A stretch of 64,000 bases of DNA. It comes from Gossypium raimondii. Taxonomy: Eukaryota > Streptophyta > Magnoliopsida > Malvales > Malvaceae. Position numbers and translations under genes: made by a program. The stretch spans positions 48,601,890 through 48,665,889 of the forward strand of contig NC_068576.1 in the NCBI RefSeq assembly GCF_025698545.1, read 5' to 3'. A model generated the notes under the pieces. The model did not search any database. It was not told the DNA's origin and saw only the letters and a program-made list of their open reading frames with translations. Each line of letters opens with the position of its first letter. Positions within the stretch are counted from its first letter, which is position 1. Positions 24,745 through 37,126 of this stretch are shown here, in pieces.

Positions 24745-25620
24745 TAGAAGGTTTAACTAGAAAATTAGTCCCTAAATTATACCACATTTTTCATTTAAGT
24801 ACTTAAATTTTTTAAATCAAAATTAAGACTTAAACTTTAATTCCGTTAACTTAACCAAACATATCGTGATATATAATACTTTTAATTAAATAAAAAGTTC
24901 AATTCAATATTAAATAAAAACTAAATTAAATTAAAATATTGTTTCACATTGCATTTGCCTGTCCTCCCTCGTCTTCATCCTCTTTTTCAACCATCAGTCC
25001 ACCTCTTTAAAATTAATATTACATTTTTTTTCATCTTCTTCTTCCTCACTTCTCTCGGCATGTTCAACACTTCATCATCTGTCACAATCTCGTCCTCCTT
25101 CACAACAATACTCTGCTCTAACCAGTTTGAATTTCGGGCCCCAAAACTCCTCTAATCATCTTATTCACTGTACTCAACTCCAGATTTTCCACATAAAAGA
25201 AGACTGCCATGATTACTCGTTTTTCTGTTTTCCTTACACTCTCGGCGTTTTGCATGAGTAATGAATTTAAAAAGGAGACTGGAAGATTTTGTAGGAGTTT
25301 AGAAAAAAAAATTGAAAGAATGAGTTGAGAATTGAACGTGATACATGGTGAGGAAGTAGAAGATGAAGTGAGGAGGGAGAGATGAAATATTAAATAATAA
25401 TTAATTTATTTTTAAATTATATTAAATTTAAAAGATTTCGTTTAATTAAAATACCACATGTAATGATATGATTGGTTGGGAGAATTTTTTTTTACAATAA
25501 ACGGAATGAAAATTTAGGTACCATTTTTAATTAAAAAAAAGTTTAAATACTTAAGTGATTAAAGTGACATAGTTTTGAGGGTTAATTTTTTGTTTAAACC
25601 TTTATAAAATAATTTTAATT
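24745..25620. mobile_element. long-TIR MULE-like element with GC-richer interior
   Basis: The left arm (AGGTTTAACTAGAAAATTAG, continuing past 24800) and right arm (reading inward AGGTTTAAACAAAAAATTAA) are imperfect long inverted repeats. The interior, about 24945-25390, differs from the arms: it is richer in C/T on the plus strand and includes CTTCTTCCTCACTTCTCTCG and GGGCCCCAAAACTCC. No intact frame was found. A captured gene fragment (Pack-MULE) is possible but not shown; no clear 9-bp target duplication was seen. Confidence 0.4.
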
Positions 25621-27296
25621 TAATTACGAGAATTATAAATGCAACACACGGATTATCATGTTGTTTTATTTTAATTTTTGGTAGGCTTGGTCGGTTTATA
25701 ATTGGCGGCATCAGTGCTTACGTGGCCATGTTAGGTCAAAGTAATCCCACGGAAATTCGCTGCGTCTTAGCTTATTTAACGTCTCTGCTCAAAACCAATT
25801 AGACCATGACATGCTCCATGAACAGGGTATTAATGTTGGAGTCACCCGTTCCACTTTTGTTTTTCTGTAAGCCGAGAAGCATATGAAAATCTCTTCGAAT
25901 ATTTGGCACTGTACAGCGTTGAATAATCAACGTCCATGTATTGAAAAATAAATTGAGTCAAGCACATGGACGGTGATGAGTGGATCTTATAACGTGGAAA
26001 TGAAGCTTTTGAAAGGTTAAATGTAGAGTAACATTGCAATAAAAATTGAAAATCGTGAAGATGAGATTAAATATGAGAGTAATAAAATAAAAATTAATGA
26101 TGCAGTTGTATTTGAATTTAAACAAAATGTTAAGAGCATATATTTAAAATAATTTATGTTGTAATATATTTGAAATAAATAATAAAATATATTTATATTA
26201 AATAAGGATAGATACATTAAAATAATGTTACATAAAAATGGAGGGGTAAAATGAGAATTGTACCCATGATGGGATGTAGCCTGAGATATTTGAAGCTTAA
26301 AAAAGATTTAAATAGCGCACTAATTGCTTGCGTTGTAAATAAAGAAAAATAGCCTAAAAATTGCAACGCATATTTGAGGTTTTAATGCAAAAGTTTTGAA
26401 TATTAAATAACAATAAAAATAGACTCAAGTTAAATATTTAGACATTTAAATTAATTCCGCTTCGAGATACTTCAACATAATTTCATTTTCATTTTTTAAT
26501 TCAATCCAAATAAGCATTTTGTTTATGCCCACTTAAGATAAATTTATATTTAATAATATTTTTATGAAAATTTGAATTTTAAACTAATAACTTTTTTTAT
26601 CTAAATCTCAAGTAACTAAAAATTGTTTAAAAGTGGATCATTTACTTTCAATAACGTCCTTTTCGGCCCTAGAATAATAATAATAAAGTTTCTCTTAACT
26701 GTAGCCCTTTGAAAGAAACCTTACCCAAAAGCAATTATCCAATAATAATTTTATTTTTACTCAAATTTTCAAATTCTAAGCTTATGTGGCATTATTTCAT
26801 GTAAGTTATAATTTATAATTAAATTGATTTTTGTTGCTTATCGTGAACCCAAAATAATAATGACTAGAGAACTTTATAATTTTAAATTGGAGAAAACGGA
26901 TGCTTGGTTGGACAGATTGTGATCCACGTGGCAGGTTCTCATACATCAGTGGAGAAATGAGAACAGAAGGTCAATATAATGGACGGTGAGATGGTGATTA
27001 TGATAAGTATGGCTCACTGGAAGTTGTAGTATCCACTCCATGCATGCCACGTGCGAATTGGAATCATTCATTTGTTTGTTGAAGTAATTATGTTAACCTC
27101 AATCATCACCCTTTTTATTTAATGCTTGTTATTAATGAATGTAAGTTTTCTTTTTAACGATGCTGAGAACTAATATTTAAGGACAACTATTTGTTATATT
27201 ATTGTCAGCATTTAAATAATATTTATTTTATTTTTCTTATATATTTGATATATTACCAACAAACACTTTTAATTTACAAATTAAGTTAAAAAAAAA

Positions 27297-27822
27297 AGGG
27301 AAAAGGCCATTTTCAAATAAAAAATAAGAAAATAGGTCGATTTAGGAGAGAGAATACGAAAACGCAACCACTAGGTCGCGTTTTCAGTCACACGTCCTAC
27401 CTTTTTAACATATCAACTTCTATGGTTAGATGGTTAAAATTAAACACACTAATTAAAAATTAAAAAAATTCAAACAACATGAAATAAGAAATACAAATGT
27501 GCTCTGGAGAGAAATCAAGCCTGAGACTCAAAGATAAAATCACTATTATTTAATCATCTAACCAAATAAGCTAATATGTTAAATTAGTAATTGAAAATAA
27601 AAGCAAAGCTTGAAATAACATGAAATAAAAATATAAGTGTGAATAGGATAAGAATTGAACCCAAGACTCAAGGATAAAACCACTAGTATTTAATCATTTG
27701 ACAAAACGGGCTAATATATTAAAAGAGTAAAAAGAAAAGGCACCATGTAGGACAGATTTTTTGTTTCTCTCTAAAATCGGTCTATTCCCTAAATATAGAA
27801 AAAAAGAGTACATTTCCCTAAA
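27297..27822. mobile_element. TIR element with internal direct duplication
   Basis: Left end AGGGAAAAGGCCATTTTC, with GGTCGATTTAGGAGAGA inside it. The right end read inward is AGGGAAATGTACTC, with AGACCGATTTTAGAGAGA inside it. Between the arms two related segments, about 27475-27580 and 27615-27724, lie in direct orientation (both contain AACATGAAATAA, a GACTCAA(A/G)GATAAAA(T/C)CACTA stretch and TATTTAATCAT). No coding frame. Superfamily not determined. Confidence 0.45.
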
Positions 27823-29389
27823 TATTTTTAAAATCAACATTTTCTACAAAATTGCTCTTAAAAAATTGAAAGTATTAAATAATAAGATTTGTAATAATGT
27901 TAATTAAATGCGATAGCTAACATTTTATTTATTATTCCTTTTTGCAGATTTGTTACTTATTATGTATTATATGAAAAATATTCCTATATATAAAGTATTG
28001 ATAGTATTTTCACATTATACTTAAACCGAGTCGAGCGCAGGGAAATTTCTGGCGTTCTTGTTCAGCCAGGTGAGTCAACAACTGTTGTATTGTTTAAATT
28101 ATAAATATTAAAAATAATTGTATAGATGCATATTTTATAATTAATTATAATTTTTTAAAAATAAACTAAATTATAGTCTGGACCAAATTGAATACGTCTT
28201 GCGAGAGCCATTCAAACTTATCCTATTTAATGCGATCAAATAAATGTAGTTAATGACATTAAAAATATTATTTATAATTTCAATTGGTTAATTTGTAGAA
28301 AAATAATCTATGTAAAAACTCTTTACTTGATTTAAGTAAAGGAGATAATTCAAAACAAGATCAATACAGGTTTTTTTGGAAAAATTACAGTTTTATAATT
28401 TTGTTTTGTTAAGCTCCAATTGTTTAAATGTGTTTTTTAATTAACACTAACCCATAAGTAAAATTAGAATTTTAAGATTATTATTGGGTTGGAAAAAGCT
28501 CAGCCTTTGGATTTTAATAATAATTGAAATAACATTGCCAAAAAGTTCCTGCAATTTTTATTTCGTATGCTTATTTTTGCTTAGTTTTAACCTTTATGTG
28601 TAATTTAGGTCCACTAGTTTAGTGGGCTGTTTTTATATTGGTTATTTAACTAAGTCGTGCTAATTGATTTTAATATTTTTATATTTATTTTTATAATTTA
28701 TAATTGATTAATTTTGTTTATCACATTAGTCATTGATGCAGAAGAGAGAAGTAACTGCAATAACCTAAAGATTTAGGTTGAAATGTGCTTAAAAGCGTAA
28801 TATTCAAAGGATAGAGGGTTATTAAAATTTATTACGATATATTTTTAAGATTTCGTACTTGAGTTATTAGTGAAATCATAAAACAAATAATACATACATC
28901 AATTTATAAATATAATATTAGAGAGTTAATACATACAATTTAGTCTTGTATCATACAAGTATACAAATTAATACGTATGTATATATAAGAATAATATTTG
29001 ATGCATTGTTAGTGTATGAGTTTTGTGCATCATTTTAAAACAATAATATGACACCTCGTCATTAAGTAAAATAAAAATTATGGAAGACTTATAAACAAAT
29101 ACTATTAATTTATATAATTATTATAAATAAATACTATCTCTTGGGTTTAGAGCTAAGATCTCAATTCAAAGTTTAGTGCTTAGGGTTTAAGCTATCAAGT
29201 TTATAATTTAGGCTTATTAGTATTTATTTATAATAATAATGGTTAATTATTATTTAATTATATTCTAATAAAGTTATTCATATTTATTTATAAATTTTAC
29301 TTTATTCATTGACGAAGTATCATATTATTATTGATGATATATGAGCTCGTATATATATGTATTAAAATTTTTTATTGATATAATGTTTA

Positions 29390-29510
29390 GAACTACTCAT
29401 AAAAATTCTCTTAATCTTTAAATAAAAAGGTAAAGCATGCTTAAGCACGCTCAAAACTATGCATTTTTATATTAATAATAATATCGATATCAACCGAGAC
29501 CGAGTTAAGG
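29390..29510 (-). mobile_element. tRNA-derived SINE-like repeat, copy D
   Basis: Minus strand: CTCGGTTGATATCGATATT, then AATATAAAAATGCATAGTTT, GAGCGTGCTTAAGCATGC and a diverged tail. Degraded copy of the family at 3.2 kb. Confidence 0.4.
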
Positions 29511-31170
29511 CGGGATGTATATATTAAAGTTGGAAGTGCAAAAATTACAGCTGTACAAAGTTGATTAAAAAATTAAAAAATAAAACATAAAATCTTCATT
29601 AATCCCCACATATTCCTCCCTAATAAAGTAATGAGCTTTTATGATAATAATGAAAAAGACACATTGGCCCGTTTGTCAGCCCCTTTTCCACTCTTATCAC
29701 TGCACTGATCATGGAAAATCCCTACCATGCCATTTCCAAAAACACCCTCACCCCATGCCTCAATTTTTCATTTCTAAGTCGATTTTAATTTCAATCCCTG
29801 AAATTTTGATTACTCATTCAAAAGATTTACTCATTTCACATTTAAAAAAAAATTCGACAAAAGTATATACATAGTTGATATATTAAACTAAAATATGTAG
29901 CATAAATGTCTCGAATTGTATGAAGTGCTGGTTAAATATTTTATCAATTTAAACTTTGTAATCTAATCCAACATTTTATAATAAAAAACAAGAATAATTT
30001 GATTTTTTGGTAGACTTAAAGTTACTTATGGAGAAAGAGGACACCCTACGAATAAACCATAAATTCAATAATTTTACTTTGAAATAAGATTAAATAATTT
30101 AATCTATGTATAAAATATTTAGACATGAAATGAAAAAATAATCATATGATACAATAAGAATATATATATAAACATGATATCAACGTATTAATATATCCAA
30201 AATAGGTATAAAATGAGTTTTTAACCTATTAAAATTTACATAAATATAATCAAATACAATACAATATACAGATTTGTTGCCCCAGTTGGAGGGCAAAGCT
30301 TTTATGAAATAAGATCGACCCAACTCATATTTATTAATAAATATTACCACCCCAATGCCTAAATGAAACATAAGGATGTGAACGTGGGATTCTGGCTTTT
30401 AAGCAAAGGCCAAACCCAGTGGTTCACATCATTTCCTCATAAGGGGGCATTGCTTTGGGATATTTACTATTTAGATAGTAGAATGATTTCACAATTTGCA
30501 TGTGTCATTATTAAATCTCTCAATGTATTTAATTATATTTATTGTTGAGGTGTGTCATCTTTGTATATTAGGTAGGCTAGGCTTTATATAGTTGGGTTTA
30601 TCTTATGGGCCTTTATAACCCTAAATAAAGATTTCTTTTTTCTTTTTATCATCATTTGTTACTATTCTTGTATTTTTATTATCAAATCTATATTTAGAAA
30701 ATATGGGCCCGAGGACCTTATCCTTTAAAAGCAATTATATTCTATTCGGCTCAATTTTTCTTTTTTAAATATGTATATTGTAATAAAAGAGGTCATTATC
30801 CCAGACCGCAAATGATGAAAACAACCAAATCAGAGAACTCTTGTTGGCCAAGTCGTTAACACAAAGTTCGAGTTCTCTACACGATCATGGTTACATACCT
30901 TGTTTGCCGTATAACTTGAGCACCAAGGCATCAACAACTAGTTCGATAGAAGAAATGGAAATGACATCTCATTAGATTGAAGTATAATCAAGGTTCGAAG
31001 TCACATGTATGATAACTGGGTCCAATGATTTTGGGGAGACCCAATTTCGGTTCATTCTTATCAAATGAAAATGCTTTCAACACCCTGCAAATTGATCACC
31101 AATGCAGAATCCCAAACATGTAGTTTAAAATCTTCCCAAGACCCCTACATCAAAGTATAGCCCTTGATTG

Positions 31171-32981
31171 CTATATAGATTCTTTATCGAGGGGCAATTT
31201 GCATGCAGCCAAGTTATCTTTCGACTTGTACTGTCCAAGCATTTCAGCAATAGTTCTGCAACGACACTGATTCCCAGGCCGGATTACATCCCCATAAACA
31301 GCCATTTCGATAATGTCAAGCTCCTTATCTACCAAGTAGCAAAAATTAAATTTCAGTACAGGTAAATACTTCAAAACTAAACACGAAAACCACCGTGTAA
31401 CAAATAGGTTATTCCAAGAAGATTTTCAATAGAAACAAAGGATGAGATGTTCAGAACTCAAGACAAACCGGATTGGTGAGCAAGAATGAGGTCCTACTTG
31501 GCTTGGATAAAAATATACTGACTAGTCCAATCAACGCTAAAGATAAACACTGTAAAACATGGAGGCATAAAGCAGCAACTACCATTAACCATTATAGCAA
31601 AACCTATGGGAGGGGTCTAACTTTTTATCATCGCAACCACAAATACTGCATATTAATGATTCGCTGGGTAATATGTTTCTTGAGTACTAAGACAATTACG
31701 CATCCTTCGTGGTTCAACTAACAATTCCAGTCTTTTAAAATGTGTTAATGTATTTTCATCCATGTTGCTCGAACTTAGGTGTCAGTACAAGATACAAGTA
31801 TAAACCAAGCATGTTCAATTTTTTCCCCTAAGTTTTCCATGTATTTGGAGGATACTTGGAAGATCTTATCCCCATACCCAATGTATGAATGTGCGCCTGA
31901 AACGATTACTCCAAGAAAAATGGAGTATCGGAGTATCATAGATTTTAATGGCATGCCGGTTGACTTTACCTAGAACAAATTGATGGAACAAAAGATTCAA
32001 CTATTAAATCTCTACTTATATCGAGATATAGATACCTATCTCGTAATACTAGGACGAAAGATCTAGGGCAATATGCAAGTAGTCACATAGCAAAACCATG
32101 ATGGTATTAACAAGCAATCTAGGGGGATATGCAAGTAGTCACATAGCAAAACCTTTAGTTTAAACTGAAAAGAGAAGAGAGTTAGGGTATACATACCGGT
32201 AAACTGGACCTCACAAGAATAACCTTTCAATCTGGTAGTATCCAGATCTTCTTTGTTTGATTTAAACCTATTCACCCTAGTCTGAAGGATTTGACAATTT
32301 TCAGCCGTGGATTCTCCACCTATATGACACAATCACAACCCAAGCAACTGTAAATCGCACAGATAAACGATAGCTGCACTTGTAACATTCACTTACTTGC
32401 ATTCAAATGAATCTCTTTAAAGCAAAAATAATAGCTACGTTTATAAAATTTTCCAAGTGCTTGACTGTTTGTTCAGAGAATTTTTTTTTTAACTCAAATT
32501 AGCTACATGATCAGATAAGTCTCACTTCACTACACTTTGCATTGATTTCGTTTTCCTCGGGCAATTAAACAAAGCATCAAATCAAATAAAAATCCCTTTA
32601 TCAATAAATTAAGCTCAAATTAACGCTGCCCACACTAAACCCATTTCAAAATCAGCTAAAATTAAAATCCCAAGAAAGAAAATTGAAAAAACAGAGCAAG
32701 GAGCAGGGAATTGGTGAAAAAGTGGATGAGTTGATGAGAAATAGACCTTTGGAGAAAGGAACGATGTGGTCGTACTCGAAACAGAGGCAACCTTGGCAGT
32801 TACAGAAACGCTTGCAGACGATGTTACCGGCAGCGTCTTTGCGCCATCGCTCGGGATGACGACCGGGAACAGTTTCAGCATTGGCCCAGCACTTGCTCTT
32901 TGCCTTGGAATCGAAGAATCTTGGCCTCTCTTCCTCACCATTGCTACTGCGAGAGCGACGAGGCGAAGGCGAAGAACTCAT
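31171..32981 (-). CDS. HNH endonuclease domain protein
   Basis: Three exons (32981-32747, 32319-32197, 31328-31171) join in frame to 516 nt, 171 aa; all junctions are GT/AG. The N-terminus is short and basic-Ser-rich (MSSSPSPRRSRSS). A Cys cluster (CKRFCNCQGCLCFEYDH) runs straight into an HNH-type core, DHIVPFSKGGES then ENCQILQ and a VN residue pair, at about residues 60-95. The C-terminal part contains CRCRTIAEMLGQYKS. The HNH fold coordinates a metal and cuts DNA in many systems, but this plant protein has only one small domain, and its substrate and location are not evident. The usual second zinc pair after ENCQ is replaced (QTRVN), so nuclease activity is uncertain. It stands alone between repeats and a pseudogene. 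Confidence 0.85.
31755..31945 (+). repeat. intron-borne dispersed repeat, copy 3 (HNH intron 2)
   Basis: Starts TGTTGCTCGAACTTAGGTGT and contains CATGTATTTGGAGGATACTT and TTATCCCCATACCCAATGTA, then ends in an inverted counterpart (AGTATCGGAGTATC). Same family as the copies in formin introns; here inside the second intron (31329-32196) of the HNH gene. Confidence 0.55.
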
Positions 32982-33099
32982 CCTTCCACCGGAGTTTCAC
33001 TTTATGCCGTTTCGGTTTCTCTCCCTTAAGCTCACTATGGACTGAAATTACTTGCGAAATTCACGTTTGGGAAAGACAAGGTTAATTATTTGTATCTTC

Positions 33100-34427
33100 T
33101 TATGAAAAGGGGCAAAAAAGAATACACCAATAATTTCAAAAGAAAAAAAAAATCACCAACAAAAATTCTATTGACTGCAGCCTCTTGAAGAAAATGTCTA
33201 GTCCACGATGCAAATTCAACTTATTATATCTTGTGTCGAGAGTTGGTAACGGTAATGGAATAGAACTCTAATAATAATTTAATTATTTGGTTGAATGGAA
33301 TAGAATAGAATTGTAATAGTATTCTTGTATTTAGTTGAATAAAATGATGTTGTAATAGCATAAAAAAATAAAATGACTAAAATACCCTTAGCAGAATTTG
33401 TTAGATAAATGACTATTGTTATTATTATTAAATTTTAATAAGATTATTAATATAAATAATAAATAATTTAATCATATTTTAATATAATTATTATTAAATG
33501 TAATTTAATAAAAATATATAATTTAATAAAATTCTTAATATAATTACTTATATAAATTTACTAAAATCATAATATATAATACTATAAAAATAATTTATAA
33601 TCTACTTTATAATATATTATACTATAAAAACTTGAAATTCATTTATTTATCAATAACTCAAAAAGAAAAGAAAAGAAAATAAGATAAAAGAATGTGTTTT
33701 GTGGATTTGATTAATTGATGACTTAATAATTATTTTTAAAAAAATACCCATTTGATTAATATAGTGTGTTAAATATCTTCCTTTTTTTAAAAAATGATTT
33801 GTTTGTAGCATTTTACTTTTTTTTTGTTTTGTTTGTTGAGATAATTTTTGTAGTGTTAATTATAATTTTTAATCAAATAATATAAATAATATAAAACATT
33901 GTTTAATTATAATTTTAATTAGACAATATAAATAATATAAAAGTGTATGGCATACGCATCATAAAAATCATTATTCTAAAAAAAAACAAATTGAATATTT
34001 GACAACAACACATTCTGCTTCTTGCTAAAACATGGATCATACATTATCATAATTTAATGAAATTTGATTCTCTTATTTTGGTAAAGGAGGCTTGGCCTCG
34101 TAATTGTAATATGTCTTGTTGTACAGGGGACTTTTGCAGTTAAACTCTCACTACTCTTCCAATTCAAGCTAAGGCTGATAGGAGCAAATATCATCAAGTC
34201 CCATGTACTCCTTTCTTTCAATCCGTTTGATCATCTTAGCAATGCCTATCCCACCTGTTTTATTGCCATTTTATTTTACATAATTTAAAGCACCTAAGCC
34301 ATTTCAATAATAATAATGACAGCATTAAAGAAAAAGGCAGTTCTATTGCAGGAATGTGAGAGTTGGGAAAAGAAATACCTAGTGAGATTGCACTACCAAA
34401 TATCATTCCAGAAAATGCTACAAACGT
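33100..34427. other. intergenic, AT-rich, with short direct repeat
   Basis: No gene seen. Near 33285-33360 two related segments follow each other (TTTGGTTGAATGGAATAG ... ATTGTAATAG, then TTTAGTTGAATAAAATGA ... GTTGTAATAG). Such TTTGGTTG/GGAATAG words are typical of hAT-like MITE ends, and similar words recur near 35.7-35.8 kb, so the pseudogene between may lie within or beside such an element. Confidence 0.35.
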
Positions 34428-35050
34428 TTAATGAAGTAACACACATTCATAAGCATACATTTGAGGACCTAATAAATTATGGGGCAAACCAGAAAATGCC
34501 ATATTCATCCCACCATTGAAACTCAAAGGCAAAAATTCAGAAAACCCTTTCCTCAATGTATCACAAACACCATGTTTCTCAACATTGAATTGATCAAAAC
34601 GTTGAATCCCATTGGATTCAAGAGAGAAATCTCTAAAACTAGAACCCAAATTCTCTTGATCATTGCTAATATACAGTTTACTAAAGTTTCTATAAAGATC
34701 AAGTTCACCAAACAAGTGTGGCTTAAAGTCCTCTAATGGTGGTGGTGGTGATCCATGGTCAGATAAAGACTGCCCATTGTGTGAAAACAAGCTTGAAGAT
34801 GAACCATCTGGTAGTAAAGAGAAACCGCTTACAGGGGAAACGCATGTACGATTATGTAACTTGATGATGGGTCATCGTCATACATAAAACCATTACCATA
34901 CAAACCATGTAATGACCCATTCACATGATTCTTCCTCTCATGTTGATGATGATGATGATTGTGAGATGTTGCATGAGGGATCTCATCTAATAACATTTCA
35001 AACTCTTCATCATCCTTCATTTTCCCAATCTTAGCAGTAGATTCCAACAT
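34428..35050 (-). pseudogene. Pumilio-like (PUM7/8 type) N-terminal fragment, frameshifted
   Basis: The first part, from ATG at 35050, reads KMKDDEEFEMLLDEIPHATS, a His run, then NGSLHGLYGNGFMYDDD. Near 34850 the frame is lost, and homology resumes in another frame with CVSPVSGFSLLPDGSSSSLF, SLSDHGSPPPPLEDFKPHL, DLYRNFSKL, VCDTLRKGF and NMAFSGLPHN, ending at TAA 34430-34428. These segments match, in order, the N-terminal region of plant Pumilio homologs 7/8 as I remember them. Intact members are several hundred residues longer and carry eight RNA-binding Puf repeats at the C-terminus; none is present downstream. I call it a truncated, frameshifted pseudogene. Introns in the real gene could complicate this, but no splice pair bridging the frame change was seen. 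Confidence 0.65.
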
Positions 35051-35534
35051 CAAACACAAACAAACAGACACAAGAACAAGAACAACAAGAACGAGAACAA
35101 AAGAAACAATCAAAACACAAACATCAGATTAAATCAAACAAAAAAGAAAAACTTAAAAAAACAACAAATACCCAGAACAGATTACCACTTTTTAACATCT
35201 GGGTTTTGCTCAGATTTTGAGAAAAAGCAAAAGAAAAAAGTGTGGCAATCAAAATACCCAGAACTGAAAAGAAACCTATTATTTCTACTAATTTAACAAA
35301 AAAATTTAGAACAAAAGGAAATCAAAATGGGAGTAGAGTTACCTTAGGGACGACTGCTCACTTCGAACCAATCCGATTGTTTCTCTTCTCAAGTTTCCAC
35401 CTCATACGATTCGTAATTGAAGGCCTTGTTGAGGGTTGTTAGGATTTGTCAAAGGGTTGGTCAGGATAGAAGCATGAAAAAGAGGGAGAAGGTTGGAAGG
35501 AAATGGGAAGAAGAATGAAAAAAAAGAAAATATG

Positions 35535-35650
35535 TTTCAGACGTGAGAAAGAAATGAGAAGGGTAAACTTGAAACTCAGACCTGTGGGGATAGTGCTTCA
35601 GACGTGAGAATGAAGAAGAGAGAGAAGGGTAAAGTTGAAACTCAGACACG
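35535..35650. repeat. approx. 60-bp tandem duplication
   Basis: TTCAGACGTGAGAA ... GAGAAGGGTAAA(C/G)TTGAAACTCAGAC occurs at 35535-35596 and again at 35597-35647, with about 10 bp of extra sequence in the first unit. It lies upstream of the Pumilio-like pseudogene, within a purine-rich stretch. Confidence 0.6.
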
Positions 35651-35689
35651 GTGAATGGTATTCCGTGGGTAGAGAGCCGAATGGTAAGT

Positions 35690-35835
35690 AGCAATTTTGC
35701 CTTGAATAAGGCTGCATGGAATAGGGCTGTAATAGCTCGTTACAGCCAACCAAACAATCGAATAGGGATGGGCCACTGAATTGGGGAGGAATGCATTGCA
35801 TTCCTATTCCCCCAACCAAACATGCTGAAAAGGTT
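35690..35835. mobile_element. hAT-like MITE end or fragment
   Basis: Contains CCAACCAAACA twice (near 35745 and 35812), GCATGGAATAGGGCTGTAAT and the palindromic AGGAATGCATTGCATTCCT. These words are typical of AT-rich MITE termini that read TGTTTGGTTGG inward. Only one end is clear, so the element boundaries are not given. Confidence 0.3.
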
Positions 35836-35839
35836 TTAG

Positions 35840-37126
35840 AGGAGGTTTAGTAGAATTTCTGTGTATGTTGGGTCCTATTAGTTAATGGGGTCATTTCACA
35901 CTTCTACTTGCATATCATTAGTAGTTGTATAAACATAATTCAATTACATTTCACAACTTATTATTTTAATATAAATTAGTGGTGTTCCTTTTTTGCAACA
36001 CAATTAAAGTTGTCCATCGGTCGAATGCCCGGTACAGCCTGAGATTTTCTCGATATATGAAAAGTTTGGGTAAATATATAAATTTAAAAAATAAATTTAA
36101 ACAAAAATAAATAAATTCGTTTAAAAAATGAGTCAAGTCTTAAGTAAAGTTTTTTACTCGAGTCCAACCCAACTCCACACGAATTGTCAATAAAAATCAA
36201 ACCTCTGCTGTTTTTTTCATGTTTCGCTGTTTTACTACCATTTCACTATTGTATTAGCTATTATTGTATTGTTAATGTTTGAATATTGTACAACACTTAT
36301 TTATTATTAATTTTACTACTATTTTAAAGACATTTATTTATAAAGTTGCACATCTTAATATTATTTAAGTATAATTCTTTTAATTTATTTTTAATTTGTT
36401 AAGAAACATTTATTTTAATATTTTTAATATATTTGGTGTATAATATTTTCTAATTTTTATATAAAAACATAAAATTGATGAAAATAATGTGGGTCAAGCC
36501 CAAAGACCAAGCTTGCCCAAACCTCGCAATCAGGCCTAAAATATGGCCTCGATTTGGTATACAATCAAAATTGATAATTTTTTTTCAAAGGTTGGGTTCC
36601 AATTATAATTTAATAAGAATATAGCTAATTAATTTATTTAAATATAATATATAAAAAAAACTTCAAATATTTTATTTTTTTACTAGTGCATATTAACTAT
36701 CACATTAAGCCATCCTGAGGTAGAAATTCCAAAGTTTTCTCAAACCAAGACCCGGCACTATTTCGATTCAGTTATATTTAATTATATAAAAAAGTAAAAA
36801 AAAAAATACAAATGAATTGATGTGCAGGACAAACATGGTTATAGGATAAATGACAAAAAAATCAAAATCTAAAACGAGTTATTAAAATATCAAACATATA
36901 TATAATCTAATAATAAGTCAAAACACGATTACACCACTGGAAAAAATAACACGTACATGAAACTCACCGTCTTGCACGTGCCATTTGGGAGCAGAGAAAG
37001 GTTCCTAATAATAATAATAATAGAACAGCCATGGAAATTGAGCATTTTATAATTGTCCAATATCTTGGACGGTGCAAAGTCATTAATAAGCTCTTATAAG
37101 AACCATTTCCATTTATATCTCAAAGC
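35840..37126. other. intergenic, repeat fragments only
   Basis: No gene. Around 36010-36560 there are words such as TCGAGTCCAACCCAACTCC and GGGTCAAGCCCAAAGACCAA, close to those in the TIR element near 41.3-41.95 kb, so this is probably a diverged relative. The remainder is AT-rich and unstructured up to the eIF5A 3' UTR. Confidence 0.35.

Larger units (their letters stand above)
22000..31170. other. repeat-rich intergenic region without a recognised gene
   Basis: After the formin 5' region there are about 9 kb with no convincing exon. Contents seen: SINE-like copies near 23.2, 23.4, 24.2 and 29.4 kb, long-TIR elements near 24.75-25.6 and 27.3-27.8 kb, and a slightly less AT-rich part at about 25.65-27.05 kb containing two G-box (CACGTG) sites near 26935 and 27048 and the inverted repeat CGTCCATGT...ACATGGACG near 25930-25970. 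The rest is unstructured AT-rich DNA. Confidence 0.5.

Noticed and set aside
24949-25155. Plus-strand frame inside the long-TIR element
   Set aside because: Ser/Thr/Phe-rich translation of a pyrimidine-rich stretch; no homology recognised and stops on all sides.
29641-29874. 77-codon plus-strand frame
   Set aside because: No ordered motif or splice context; composition typical of chance frames in AT-rich DNA.
30820-30900. tRNA-like string with AAGTTCGAGTTCTC
   Set aside because: Has a box B-like word but no acceptor stem or cloverleaf could be drawn, so no tRNA gene is called.
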